From contig JAKJHU010000082.1 of NCBI GenBank assembly GCA_022316685.1, forward strand, positions 3,100,001-3,164,000: DNA of 64,000 nucleotides. The letters are read 5' to 3'. Below, piece after piece: positions 39,957-51,753 of this stretch. The first letter of the stretch is position 1; every line of letters starts with the position of its first letter. The notes beneath the pieces are model-generated. The model had not been told where the DNA came from, searched no databases, and saw only the letters and a program-made list of their open reading frames with translations. Both the position numbers and the translations under genes were made by a program. The stretch comes from Progne subis subis. Lineage: Eukaryota > Chordata > Aves > Passeriformes > Hirundinidae.

Positions 39957-40506
39957 CTACAGGTTGTAGAAGTGATTTTTGCCTTCTCAGTGCAAACTCT
40001 GCAGTTAAGAAGGCGTAACAGGCTGCGGAGGAGCGTTTGAAAGGGGACAACAGCCAGCTTCAGGCCATGGATCAGACCTTTACAGCTGCTTTTTTGGCTT
40101 TGGGTTTGTGTTTAAAGAAACTTATGCAGAGACTGTGTCCCCTCTCCCTCTCGAGTCTACCCTCTGGTTTTTCCATGCTTTCTTGAATAGCACCAGAGGA
40201 ATCAAAGTTAACTTGGTTCCTGTGAGTTTTAGCAAGACTGAAAGGCAGAGAAACCAAAAAAGCCTGCGAGTGTTCAGCCTGGAAAAAACTTCCTAGTGCA
40301 GCCTTCCATGAAACACCCAGAAAGAGCACTTGAGCTGTGGTGGAAGTGTCATAAAAGGCATCAGAACCAGGAGCTGTCAACCCCATGACACATCTTTAAG
40401 AAAAATGGTTTTCAGGTATTTCTGCAAGCACAAGAACATAATTTTTCCTCTCTTATTATAGCTCTTCCCAACTGCACATCAATTCAAAGGGATCTGTAAC
40501 ACTTAC

Positions 40507-40528
40507 TTGCACATCTGAGCTATTTCCA
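40507..40528 (-). other. Weak candidate micro-exon (22 nt)
   Basis: A minus-strand acceptor (TTAGATGCCATTCTTCAG) and consensus donor (GTGCAA then GTAAGTG) bracket 22 nt. It is too short to judge coding potential. Confidence 0.12.
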
Positions 40529-43500
40529 CTGAAGAATGGCATCTAAATTGATGATTTCACACAGATCTTGAACACAGGAACAGTGTGCAAGCACAGCAGA
40601 GTCACAAGCACCCTGCAGATATTCCTTAACCTTCTGCTCAAAAACCAACTATAATTAGCAGAGATTTGTGAAAACAAGGGTACAAAACTGAAAAGGCTGA
40701 AGAAAAGGTTGAAGCCAGACCCTCCTTCTACACTGGTGAAGACTGAAGCTGTCAGCATACATGGAAAATAAAGCTGCTCACATCCAGGTATCAGGAGCAA
40801 TATTAAAAATTAATTTCAGGTCAAATTGACATGCTAATTTCAGGTTTCATCTCAAGACAAGCATGAGGAACACAACAGGTTGTGATGGCAGATCACATTT
40901 ATTTTGGAACAGGTTTGACCATCTTCCTACTCCTGCCTCTGACACTGAGGTGTCAGAGGGCTTTCTCCAAATCTCTGCAGCATTCCATATTTCTCTTTAA
41001 CTAAAAGCCAAACTGTGTTAACCCATGGCTCAAGGGTAGAAAGGCTGTCAGTTAAATGCTAGGAAGCTCAGTCTGATCCTAACCCTGATCTCCTGCCACT
41101 CCACAGCCTATCAAGGCTGGGAATTAAACTGCTTTCTTGATAGACTGAAAACCTGACGAGTAGGGAGCTCATGGAAGTAAATTTGTCTTCCCCTCCTACT
41201 CAGCAAACATGTTCCTGGTGATCAGAGAGGGAGTACATAAGTGCTTGCACGTAGCATTGGTTCCTGGAATGCTCTGAGGCATTCTTAGGTGCTATCAAGT
41301 TCCTGGATGTAAAACTATGGGTACATTTAGTCTGGTATTTGAGCAATCAAGAATTCCGTTCATTACTGCTCTGATTCAATGACCTTACACACATAATCAA
41401 TGGCTAAACTGATAAATGGGAAGGCTTCTTAAAAATCTATTTCTTGAGAGCTGGAACTAAATGTTTTTTTTCTCAACAGCTGTAATTTATAATTTAGTGA
41501 CAAGAACATTCGTTCCGGCTGTTCAGACCTGTTTCACACAGGAAAGAAGGAGCGCTCTGTATTTCCAAAGCCAGACACTACATTTGAATTGGGAGCTGCT
41601 TGATTTATTTATCAAGTTATTACCTAACTCAAAACAATCAGAAAGCATTTTTAATGTTCATAATTAGAACGCTCATCATGGGAGTTATGAGGCTGGAGTT
41701 CTTTAAGCCTTCAGAAAAAATAAAGTGCCAGAAAAAGTAAAACAAACTAGAAGATTTTAACGTCAGGGCATAATTTTTTCACATGGCTAAGTAATTTCCT
41801 CCATTTAATTGGGATGATTCATGCCACATATACTCTACACCGAGTGTCTTAGCATTCAGTTCACATGTTACTGTATTTGATCTTTCTGGGTCTAATAACA
41901 CTTCTAGTGTTTCTTATTTTTATTTCCACTTACAGTTAGTGGGGAGTACCTGTCTAGGTATCCCAGCAGTTTTAGAGATCAGGCACGCAGCAGCACACTA
42001 ATCTTCTGAATTCAGTCATCCCAACCCAGGAAAAGAATGAGAACCTTTTTTACCTGTGTGAAATCAGTATGAGGGATTGGACAGAGACGTTTGGCCTTAA
42101 ACCTTCGGTTTGTTTGAAAGACTACAAATCTACAACAACAAGGTTGTTGATCCTGATTGAGGGAATCTACTGTCATGTTCAGAGGAATCTGCAGGATATT
42201 GTAATGGCTGCTGGGGCTTCTCTCATTTACATTCTCTCCTCCCTCCTACTGTGCATGTGGGGAGAGGATAAGCTGGCTGCATCACTGAGCATCTTGGCTC
42301 CCCGGGGCTGTGAGATGTTTCACATTCTGTCCTGCGAAACCAGTTTGCTGCATTTGAATGTGCATGCCTGGAGGCCATGAGAACCAACACTAAATATTTC
42401 AAATTGATTTAGGTACTTGATAAAGCTGGCAGGGTTTATGCCTGCTCAGTGGTGCAGCATGTGTGGCCACGGTTTGACCTGAGTGGTCAAGTGCTCATCT
42501 CCTGGTAGTGAACAATTCAGCTGGTTTCCTACAACACACACAACTACTTGGCGCTGTGGCTGCACCTGTGGAAATCTTAAATTCCACATGACATTACATT
42601 CCTCAGTGTAACTTTGTAAGGTGTAAGGAGATCAGCCCTGTGTCCTAATCAGAGGCCATATTATCCACCTTACCTGAGAATCTTTAAGTAAAGGGATGAC
42701 CAGCAAGGTCTCGAAGGATACCAAGATGGGAGTCCAATACTTCAGCATATTTGCAATAAGTAATCTGTGAGAGCCAGGTACTCAGAAGTGGAAAACTTGT
42801 GAAGCTTTTCAGTACGAATAAAACCTACTGATTCCGCAAAACATTCTCCCCTAAATCACTCTTATAAAGAGTGAGATTCCCAACACCATTGCCTTCAGAT
42901 TAACACACCGTTCCTAGCAACTTCCATGTGTGGACATGAACTCTCAGCTACTCCCTTAACCTCTTTAGTTTCTGTCCATACCAATGCTTTTACTTTTCAT
43001 GTCTGAAAGTAACATGAAAAGACTCTTCAAAGAAATCTTTCAATACTTTCTGAGACTTCTCTTCCCCTCTACAGTTGCATATAAAGGGTCAGTATGTTCT
43101 TTGTAATTTAGTCTTTTGTTGCTTGGAACGCAAAAGCGCAGCCTTTATCAAGAGGCTGGCTGTGACCCAGCTTTACTTGAGTTGTTTTAATATTGTAAAG
43201 GCATATGGGACACTCTCACTTTTATCTTTTGGTTTCTGTAGTCTTTTAGAATTACTCACAACGTTTTGATTTTCACAATGCTGCTGGAACTAAAATACAA
43301 TCAGCTGCAAACCCAAACACGCCGCTCCTGATTCATTGCCTGAGGCTACAATTTCCTGCCTCCGTATCGCTGCACCCCAGTGGGAGGCAGTCTGCCTTGG
43401 GGGCTGGGGTCCAGCTCTTCTCACAGGGCTGTGGAGATGTGGTTCAGACCTTCCCCACTGTCCCACACCCATGGGGTGGCTCTGAACTAATGACGAAACA

Positions 43501-43785
43501 AATCTACTGCAGGAACCTTAAAAACAAGATGCTTGGTCAGGATAAGCAGCTCAGCTCGCGATGTCTGACTCTGAATTAGCTCTGGAGAGGATGGAAATCC
43601 TGATGGGAGGTCAGTTCTGCTGTGAACAGTTGCAGCAGTGGTTTCCTAAGTTACTTTAAGCCAAACATGAGACAGCCACAGAGGAGACAGAAGGGCCCAC
43701 ACAGCCCACTGTGCTTCCTCTAGCAGTGGCCAAAGCAGAGCTAGGAAGGCACAGAGGAATGGGTCACACAAACAGCAACACTCAC

Positions 43786-43825
43786 CCTGAACCTGATGGC
43801 TTAATTTCATGCCACAGGTTTTGTT
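43786..43825 (-). other. Weak candidate exon (40 nt)
   Basis: On the minus strand, the acceptor GATGTCTCTAATTCAG and donor CAGG then GTGAGTG bracket 40 nt. The phase-0 frame reads NKTCGMKLSHQVQ with one leftover base. No family is recognised. Confidence 0.22.
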
Positions 43826-44835
43826 CTGAATTAGAGACATCAAACTCTACCTACTCTCTCCATGCCACACAACTTCATAGCCCTTATGACCACTTTCCTC
43901 GAGTCTCTTTTGCATGCTGAAGGGCCTTAGCCTCACTGCTCATTTATTTTTCAGAGTCTATTCCAAGATTTTAAACAGCCTCGCTGTCTTCTCACTGCTT
44001 CATCCAGTTTCAGTGTATTTGAGACTGGATTGGAAGCCAAGGAACCACAGCTGCATACAGCATTCAGGAGGCAGAAGTTCTATGCACTGAACTTCTTATT
44101 TTTATTAGCACATAAAGCAATTAATGCCTCCTCAAGTTTCTCCCTCTTTTTGTCCTAGCAACTCGAATATTTGAGATACACATTGGATCATTCCTGAGCA
44201 CTGAAATGCCATTTCTCTCACAACTCAAGTCCTTATCCAAGAAACAGCTCAGGGCACGTCCAGTTCTTCCCCACTCTGATTCCCTACTCCCCATATAACA
44301 AAGTGATGTATCACTCTGCTTATCTACACAGTTAGTCTGTTTTTCACTGCCCACTCACTCAGGTTCACTGGGTTCTTACAAAAATTTCCATCACCATCAA
44401 TAATTCAAAGATTTTCAGGACAGCAATGAACAACAAGTATTCAATTCTTCCCAAATCATTTATGCATCTGCTGATTACCGTGAGTCCCGGAACAGATGCA
44501 TTTGCTGTTTCATTAGAAAAGCTCTGACATTTTGCACAGACTGACTACTCATTACAAAAACCAGGCTGACTCTTGTCTCTGTAGCCTGTAATTGCATTCT
44601 CAGTACACCACTGTACAGCAATTTCTTCTTGTGCATGTGCCAAGCCCATCAGCCTGTGGTTTCCCTTATGACATTTCTAGAAAGCCATATCCCATTTGCC
44701 GTCTTTCAGTCCAGAGTACTTCAATGGAACACCACAGTTAGTCTTGCTATCTTACTCTTGAATTCCTACAGAAAGCTTGGGTTAATAAATTACTTGGCAA
44801 CTTCTACTTGATTCATAAATTCCTCTACCAATTCG

Positions 44836-45385
44836 TCAATTTGAAAGAGACTTCCTGATGAATTCTTCTTTAAGAAGTGTACCAGCACAGGGAGCTGCCA
44901 TTTCTTCACAATGAGCAACAGATGCAAAGAATTCGTTTGTCATTTCTGAGCATCTAGCAGCCCTAGAGATTTTTCTGGCAGGCTCCCTGATCCTGATATT
45001 TTTTGAAGATTTATTTTTCACTAGTTTTGATGTCTTTTCCAAATGCTCCTCTAACTCCTTTTTTCCAGTCTGCCTTGTTGCCTTTCTACATTTAAGCTGT
45101 CATTTTTTTCAAATCCTGTGTATTTTGTTCATTTAGATAAAGCTTTAGTCTTTCAGAGGACTCTCTCTTTCTTTCAACAGCAACCACCATGCTGCTATTA
45201 AGTGATGACTCTCCCTTTCTGAAGTGTTTCTCACTAGGTGGGAAACATTTGTTCTCTGCCTCCAGTTTCACATCCATGCAATCTGTAACTTCCAGCTTCC
45301 TTTCTAACAAGCTGGCATGAGCTGTTTCCCCATCTCCACATACCTCTTGAAGTGGAGCATGGCTGCAACAGATTATTTGGCTTCT
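44836..45385 (-). pseudogene. Degenerate Lys/Glu-rich coding-like segment
   Basis: Two long minus-strand frames lie end to end but are offset by one frame. One (to about 45,385) contains LLERKLEVTDCMDVKLEAEN and ERKRESSERLKLYLNEQN and stops at TAA near 45,092. The other (45,060-44,836) contains EMTNEFFASVAHCEE. The charged, helix-like composition is unlike that of neighbouring frames. The NEFFASV string resembles the linker before reverse transcriptase in CR1/L2-type LINEs, but nothing after it fits. It may be a decayed LINE or a frameshifted retrocopy; chance is not excluded. Confidence 0.25.
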
Positions 45386-46004
45386 GCTTCTCCTCCATGG
45401 ATCCTGGAACTAATTAAACTATTTCTTCTTTTGGACTGATGCTCTGAGCCAGGTTTGTGTACTATTCAGCACTAAGAGATACCACTTTTCTTTAGAAAAG
45501 TACAACTTAGGGCATTATGACGGGGCCAAAAGTGAGAAGAGTTTTCACATTACAATAGGGCAGCTCCAAATGTTGATAGCACAGACAGTGGCTCTATAAA
45601 CTCTACGGGGCAGACTGTGCATCCTGACTCCTATGACCATGGCAGGCTCAGCCCTGCACAAGCACTTGACCCATAATCACCCAGCAGGGGCAGTGGTTAT
45701 ATTGGAGGTGCCTGGGGTAAGCATTCAGCACTTCCTTCACCAACACATAAAAAAACGAGATAAACTTTTAATCACTGTTTCTGTAGATTTTTGTGTCATG
45801 TTAATTAGGCTGAAGTTAACACAGTTAAGGCAATTTTGAAGATGTAAGTTTTTTAAATGCAGCATGCACAGCTAAACTGGCTTTTGGGTGTGCTCCCCCT
45901 TCCTTCACAGCCTGAGGCAATGCCACGCCATGCAGCACAGCAGCGTTTGTGAGAGGAAGCCCAGGAATAGGGGATTAACCTGACCCTCAAGATGCAATCT
46001 CTAT

Positions 46005-46110
46005 TTCTGCTCTGCCACAAACTTGCTCTGTGACCTTGAGCAAGTCATCAGATCTCACTGACTCATACGAATATCTCGGAAAAAGGGTACTGCAAAGCTT
46101 TAATATCTGC
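46005..46110 (+). mobile_element. MIR-like ancient SINE fragment
   Basis: The stretch TTTCTGCTCTGCCACAAAC...TTGCTCTGTGACCTTGAGC...AAGTCA reads like the MIR/CORE-SINE core (GGCTCTGCCACTTACTAGCTGTGTGACCTTGGGCAAGT in the family, from memory). It is in the same order and spacing. The segment after it (GGGTACTGCAAAGC, TTTAATATC) is diverged. Amniote-wide MIR relics are known at low density in birds, so a copy here would be very old. Confidence 0.6.
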
Positions 46111-46866
46111 AGGTGATTATTATACGCATAAATCCTCATCATCATTTTCATCACTATTTTCATCGCTTGCTATTCCCCTTTCATTCCAGAGATGAAGCAG
46201 AAAGCTCAGTGGAAATACACAAAACAGACACTGTTTCAGAGGGAAAAACGGAGACTGCACTTGCTGTGCCCTAGGTTCTGCCAGCCAAGGGTGCCCCCCA
46301 GGTCACTGTGAATATATGACACTCCACTGCAGTCACCAGAGGTGGGGGCACCTGAACCTGCAGAGGACACGGCTCCTTGTGTTCACCACAACACTGGGCC
46401 ACACAAAATAAGGAAGAGACTGAAAAAAAAGGATACTGCAAAGGTTTAATGTCTGGGGAAGGCTTTAAAACACCTGCTGTTGTGAGGAGAGCACAGCTCA
46501 GACAGCAGGCACTGGAACAATCATGGGGGAGATAACTGTGGTGTGGCCAATCATGCCTATTAGCCCCGGTTAGCTCCAGAGCACACAGCTTTTTGAGACA
46601 GCACCTTCCCACCTACTGGGAAGTGCCAAACTGCTTCCTGCCATCATTCAATTTGGTCTTTCTCTATATAAATTCCAAATAGACTTTTTAAAAAAACTAA
46701 TCTACATTCCTCAGAAATAATAACTAGCAGTTGTAACACTTGAGTTTATATTTTCCAGGTCATCTTTATTTCATGCAGAGGACAAAGCAAAGGGAAAGCA
46801 TAGGAAGCTCTGCTCTGGAAAGGGTTCTGTCCTGGGAGCTGCAGTGAACTACCTTACAAATAATAA

Positions 46867-46917
46867 TGTGATAATGTAAGAAACAGCTCTAGCCATGGCT
46901 GATGTCAACATTACCTG
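46867..46917 (+). repeat. 51-bp interspersed repeat, copy 1
   Basis: Begins TGTGATAATGTAAGAAACAG and ends ATGTCAACATTACCTG. It matches 47,867-47,917 with four mismatches. Similarity does not extend beyond ACCTG. It starts TG and may be an LTR 5' edge. Confidence 0.9.
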
Positions 46918-47448
46918 CCTTACAAACAGCCAAGCACAAATTTTGCCTCTGGGCATTGAAGCCAGTGCTAAGCTGCTGATGCCAGGGCTTGTTGTACACA
47001 GCCGTAATTGCCCACAGCATATCTAGCCAGAGGGAGCACTGAGAGCTGAGGGAACTGGATCTTGGAGACAGCACAGGGACCAAAATATGAGCAGGAGCTC
47101 CATGCAGCACCATCAGCTGTTATAACGAGAACAAAGACCAAAATCCGTGTGACCTTACACTTACTGCCACTTGTAAATCACGAATGAAAAGCAGCACACT
47201 GAATTCTAATGAGCTGAATTCCAGCTGTGGGGAGAAGGACCAGAAGGATATACTTGTCCCACTCTGAAATTCCTGCGCAGAAAATCTAATGGCACCTCTA
47301 TGGCCATCAGCTCCAGAAAACACTCTCAGTCCTGTGTGCCACATAAAGACTCACAGCAGAGAGATTCTGCCTTTGGTTGTCTTTTGAGGCTTCCCTGGCT
47401 GAACGTGGATTGTCTTTTTACCCCCTCGTTCACTGCTGTGATACTTAC

Positions 47449-47466
47449 CCTCTCTGTTTGCTGAGA
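47449..47466 (-). other. Weak candidate micro-exon (18 nt)
   Basis: On the minus strand, an excellent acceptor (TTTCATTTTGATTTATTCAG) and consensus donor (GAGAGG then GTAAGTATC) bracket 18 nt that could encode SQQTER in phase 0. The splice signals are strong, but the segment is too short for coding evidence. Confidence 0.18.
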
Positions 47467-47866
47467 CTGAATAAATCAAAATGAAAGTTCACATTCCTAA
47501 GCCCCCAATATATTATAAATTCCCCATGCTGCTCAGCTGCCTGCTCTTCCAATCAGTGACTTTGCTGATCTCTCCTGACTCCACATATATGTAAGAAGAT
47601 TAGAAGCAAATATAAAATAATCTTTAATAATAGATTTTGTATGGTAAGTAGGCATCTTTAAACATATTACAGGAATGAGAAAATGTCGCTCTTCCAGTAC
47701 TCAAATATTTACGCACATACAGCCCTGGAGTTCTGCCCTATTTTACCCCACACATTTCAGCAACATGCTTTCATGCTTTTATCAAATCTGCTTAATTTTG
47801 CCATTTTTACCCATAGAGAATCCACACACTTCCTCTGGCACCCATAACAAACCAAGTATTTCACAC

Positions 47867-47917
47867 TGTGATAATGTAAGAAACAGCTCGCGCCACGGCT
47901 AATGTCAACATTACCTG
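47867..47917 (+). repeat. 51-bp interspersed repeat, copy 2
   Basis: Same orientation as copy 1, offset by exactly 1000 bp, about 92% identical. The differences fall around the centre (CTCGCGCCACGG against CTCTAGCCATGG). Confidence 0.9.
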
Positions 47918-50309
47918 AGAGCCACCAGATGGTGCTGTTAAAGATGGTACACAAAGTCATTTCAAACCCATCATTTCACGAGCATTTTAAAAAATAAGAT
48001 TTTATAAAATGGTCTTAAAATTCCGTCCTTTTAATTCTATGTTTATTAAACCAGCAAGACTCCTACTGTGACATTGTTTCTAGAAGGGGGAAAAGTTAGT
48101 GCTGAGGGCAGCGTAGCCCACAAAAGCAGAAAATCTTCAGTTCAAGTCTCTAAGGAGTTAGACTGTGCCTCAGCTTTCAGGCATCTGACCACAGAAAAGA
48201 AATCATCACCACCCTGAGAGCCAGAGCTACATTCCCCAAGGAGGCTGGGCAGAGGCGGTGTGCAGGCTGCTCCCAGCCCAGCTGGCTGCACACCAGTAAA
48301 GTGCTGGCTGGCATCAGCGCATTGATAATCACTGTCCTCAGATCACAGAACAGGAAAATGTTCAGAGTGTGTTTGAACCTCCTGCAACGGGACCTCACAG
48401 CCCAGCTGTCTCTGGAAGATGGGAGAGGTGGTGCTTTCCTTGCTCCTTTACAAACAGCTGCCAGGAGGTTCCACTCCTCGTGAGCAGCGCCGTGCTCCTT
48501 CTGGATGGGAGGTGGAGGAACTCCGGGTCTCTGGGGGTCGGGACAACGACAAGGATTTTAACAAAATCGTTTCAGAGAATATATACATTACCCTGAATTG
48601 ATTCCCAGAGCCCACATTCCTAACCTTCCAGGCATTTTCCCTCCTTCTTTTCCTACATTTAGACCACCGTTCTCAAACCCTTCAGTAGAGCGATATGGGC
48701 ACGCCTCTTGCCCAGGCTCCCAGCTGTCTGGTGGCTCCAGCACCGTGCAGGACTACAGGATGTGAATCCACACTCTCAGGTAGGTGAGGCAGGTGGATTC
48801 AGGTCCCTCTGCTTCCCTCAGCCAAATGTCAGAAACAAAAACATATGCAGCAGCAGATTGTGGAAGCAGGAGCCAGAGGAAGGCCATGAGTGGCCTCTCT
48901 CCAGCAGCACAGCTCTTCCCCCCTGAGCTCCACAGGCACCCAGAGTCCCCACCACGGGTGTGTTTGGGCACAGCCCTCCAGGGCTGCCAAGGGACCAGCA
49001 CAATTCCAGGTGGTTTATGTTTAAATCCCTTCCAGAGGTTCGCCAGCAGCTACGCACACTTCTTCAGAACAGCAATTTAAGCACCTAAATTCTAGCCAGA
49101 TCTCATGTCAGCACTTATTTCGGGTTGTGCTTTTGTCACTTTAGAATATAAAGCTCTATATTAAAATACAGCATTTTCCAAAGCCTGGAATTTATTGTCC
49201 CTCACCCAGTTATTTCAGACTGACTAAATTTCTACCTTTTTGCCCCTTTGACTAACAAAATAACAGATGTGAATATTTCATGAAAAACAACAAGGTCATC
49301 CCCTATTGCACTAGCATTATCAAATGGCTACAGGCTGAATCAGACAACTGCAAGCTGTGTATGTGAACAGAACTATTAGCAACCCCCATGCCAAGGAAAT
49401 CAAAAGTGCATGGATACAACATAAACACAAGATTGGGAAACTGCCTTTGCTAGCTTTCTAGATTTTAAAATTATTCAGGAGATGTAATCATCTGGGTTTC
49501 CAAACAGGTGACATGAGGTACAAAGTTATGTAGTAATTCAGCCACAGAATTAGCCATGGTGGTCATGAGGACTGGTGAGGCCAGGTCAGCCAATGCACCA
49601 AGAACCCCGTGGCAATCTGCTCTGAGTCTCCTCTAATTTGGGATGGGAAGGCTGCCAACAGCTCCTGACTGTATGTTCAAAGTGTGTGTGGACTGTAACA
49701 CATGTTTTCCCCAGCTGCAAGGCTTTACTGATTGTGTGAGGTGTTATGTACTTGAATGGATTCCATCCCTGGCTATTAACAGTTTAATAATGGTTCTGTG
49801 AATTAGCATTAAATTACAGTGAATGTTACAGAAGGGTTCTAATATTTACATTAGTGCCTAATGAGTTCCCCATAATTAACATAATTGCAGTGAGCCACAG
49901 AAATTAATATTCAACCAATTATTTTAAAGAGCTATCCAATCTATGTTGAGATTTTTTGAAGACACGTTCCCAATAATGAGTTTTATAAAAGCACAGGTCC
50001 TAACGCTGCCACGAGCTCATCAGGGGTGAATTACATTGCAGGATCAATGCTTGGGTCCTCCCCAGAACTTTAAAATAAATTAATTTACCCAAAGCATTTG
50101 CATCATGCTTTTTCCTAAAATACTATAACAGAAAGCAGAGAACCTGTGAAGTTCTCTACTCACCCTTTAGCATGACTTCGAATGCTACAAACATCAGGGA
50201 CAGGTGACACAGGTCCATAAACACCTTCTAGTGGCAACTAAAAAGGACCCACCAGAAGTGCTAAAGAACACTGCCTGAGGTTCCAGTTTGTCTTAGAAGG
50301 CAGGAAGAT

Positions 50310-50465
50310 TAAAATAAAAAACAAACACAAAAACAAAAGGCCCCCTAAACCAAACCCAACCAATAAAAAAAACACAAATAACCAAATCACAGGAAAAAAA
50401 AAACAAAAAAAACCCAAAAAAAACCACAACACCCAAATCCAACCCAGAAAAGCAAACAAACAAAA
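50310..50465. repeat. A/C-rich low-complexity tract
   Basis: About 155 bases are dominated by A and C on the plus strand (AAACAAAC, AAAACCC and CCAAACCC units). It is the strand complement in character of the G/T tract at 26.1 kb. A Phe/Leu/Trp-rich minus-strand frame across it is a composition artefact. Confidence 0.9.
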
Positions 50466-51190
50466 AGCTCACAAAAAGCCATTTTTACCTGAAGGAATCG
50501 TTAATGTTTCTTCAGGGTAATTTCTGAAAGCAGACCTTGGGGAGGTGCACCCTTTGCAAAGCTTTAGAAACCTACTGGTGGACACTGTAGGGACCAGTGC
50601 CTCGAGCAGCCATATTCCAGCAGGAGCCTAAGGCCTTTTTTTCCCCATCTTTCCAAATATTTTTTACTTGAAGATAGCTGGCTGAGTTTTCTACATGTTT
50701 GTTCAGAAACTCCATCTCCAATCAAAAGACAGATAACTTGCTTTGCTCTCTTGCTACATTATGTTCATACATGCGCTGCTGTTCCATTTTTCCACAGCAA
50801 GGCCTATGCTAGAACTTGAGACACAGTTCTGCAGGGGAACTGAGAGCACAAAGATCAAAAGGTTACCAAAGCCAGTCTCATGAATTACAGGATAATTAAT
50901 CTCACATTCCAAGCCTATGCTATGTCTTCTGACATTGGATCCAGCTCTGCTCACACCACAGAGCAATTTAACATTTTGAATAGCTCTGGAGAAGACCAAC
51001 AGAGAATCATCTCTCTTCCTCCCCACAAAACCCACTGAGAGCTCTTTTCAGAGAAAAAAAAAAAAAAAAAGGGCAAATAAAATTTGTCAGCAGCCCACCC
51101 AGGAGTACACTGCAGTTTGAGGCAGCCTGCCCTGTGGAAGAGCAGGCATGAAGACGGCAAAGGGAAGCTCTGAACTTCACAGATACTTAC

Positions 51191-51313
51191 ACCACGCTGG
51201 CAAAATGCTGCTCCTGTAGCACGAAGCCAAACATTATCCTTGTGAGAGGTACCCACTGATACAATTCTGCATGAGGCCAGCGTGTTACGAGCCCCACGAA
51301 GGTCTATCAAGCT
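51191..51313 (-). CDS. Candidate coding exon, 123 nt, unidentified protein
   Basis: On the minus strand an acceptor (GGCTGCTGGTCACCCTCAG) is followed by 41 codons in phase 0 and a donor (CAGCGTGGT then GTAAGTATC). The peptide begins SLIDLRGARNTLASCRIVS and ends NVWLRATGAAFCQRG. Four CGT arginine codons and an ACG give five retained CpGs in 123 nt, far above the CpG-poor surroundings, which favours coding constraint. Phase 0 at both ends means it can join directly to the 52,445-52,519 candidate. The family is not recognised. The alternative is a pseudo-exon, or CpG richness borrowed from a nearby LTR-like sequence (51.33-51.75 kb). Confidence 0.42.
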
Positions 51314-51329
51314 CTGAGGGTGACCAGCA

Positions 51330-51753
51330 GCCTCCCAGAAATGGCTTAAGAAAAATTAGCGAGACAGCTGATCAAAGGTGTTTTGAAAAAGCAAAAAGGT
51401 TTTAAGTAAAGAAGAAAATAACAATTTATACAGAACAAAAGAGTAAAAGCCATGCACCAAGGTCCCTTGCACCTGCTGAGACACCCCAAAAAGCCCCGAG
51501 AATCTCCGTGCTCTCTCTTTAGTATCCAAGGATCTAGGAGGGTTTTTTGGCAAGGTGCCCAAGAGAAAACAGCCACATTCCTTGAGGAACAGCTCAAAGG
51601 TCCAACAGGTGCCTTTGTCCTGGCACTGGGCCAGTTACGGTGGGGAGAGCATAGAAGTTTCTGGTTCTTCTTCCTAAAAAGTTCAGGGGTGAAACTCAAA
51701 CTCTTTCCTAATTTGGAAACACCTGTTAAAGTGTCGGGGGGGGCACTGCAACA
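51330..51753 (-). mobile_element. Possible LTR, minus strand, unconfirmed
   Basis: The plus-strand right edge GGGGCACTGCAACA gives a minus-strand start TGTTGCAGTGCCCC. Inside it the minus strand has a TATA-like TGTATAAATTG. The left boundary and a target duplication are not clear, and no AATAAA was found in the expected place. A 137-codon open frame across it is uninformative. Confidence 0.3.

Larger units (their letters stand above)
38427..46004. other. Non-coding sequence with weak exon-like segments
   Basis: No gene is named. It contains a GT/AC palindromic microsatellite (38,997-39,024), an 11-bp tandem repeat (39,225-39,251), three weak minus-strand exon-like segments (39,914; 40,507; 43,786) and a lysine/glutamate-rich open segment at 44.8-45.4 kb. 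All are listed separately. Confidence 0.45.
46111..51190. other. Non-coding sequence with dispersed short repeats
   Basis: No gene is recognised. It contains the 1000-bp-spaced direct repeat (46,867 and 47,867), a possible 18-nt micro-exon (47,449), a possibly conserved AT-rich block around 49,760-49,960, and an A/C-rich low-complexity tract (50,310-50,465). An LTR-like region may exist at about 46.26-46.62 kb on the minus strand (ATTAAACC after TTTAAAGCC), but its ends were not found. Confidence 0.45.

Noticed and set aside
40060..40330. CR1-like phrase GTGTTCAGCCTGGAAAA
   Set aside because: Only one short block resembles internal CR1 and the neighbouring sequence does not follow.
48080..48170. 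tRNA-like TTCAAGTCTC segment
   Set aside because: No cloverleaf could be drawn around it; the D-arm and anticodon arm are missing.
50165..50190. 21-nt splice-flanked segment on the minus strand (IRSHAK)
   Set aside because: Its open phase does not fit after the 51,191-51,313 candidate, and the compatible phase has a stop.
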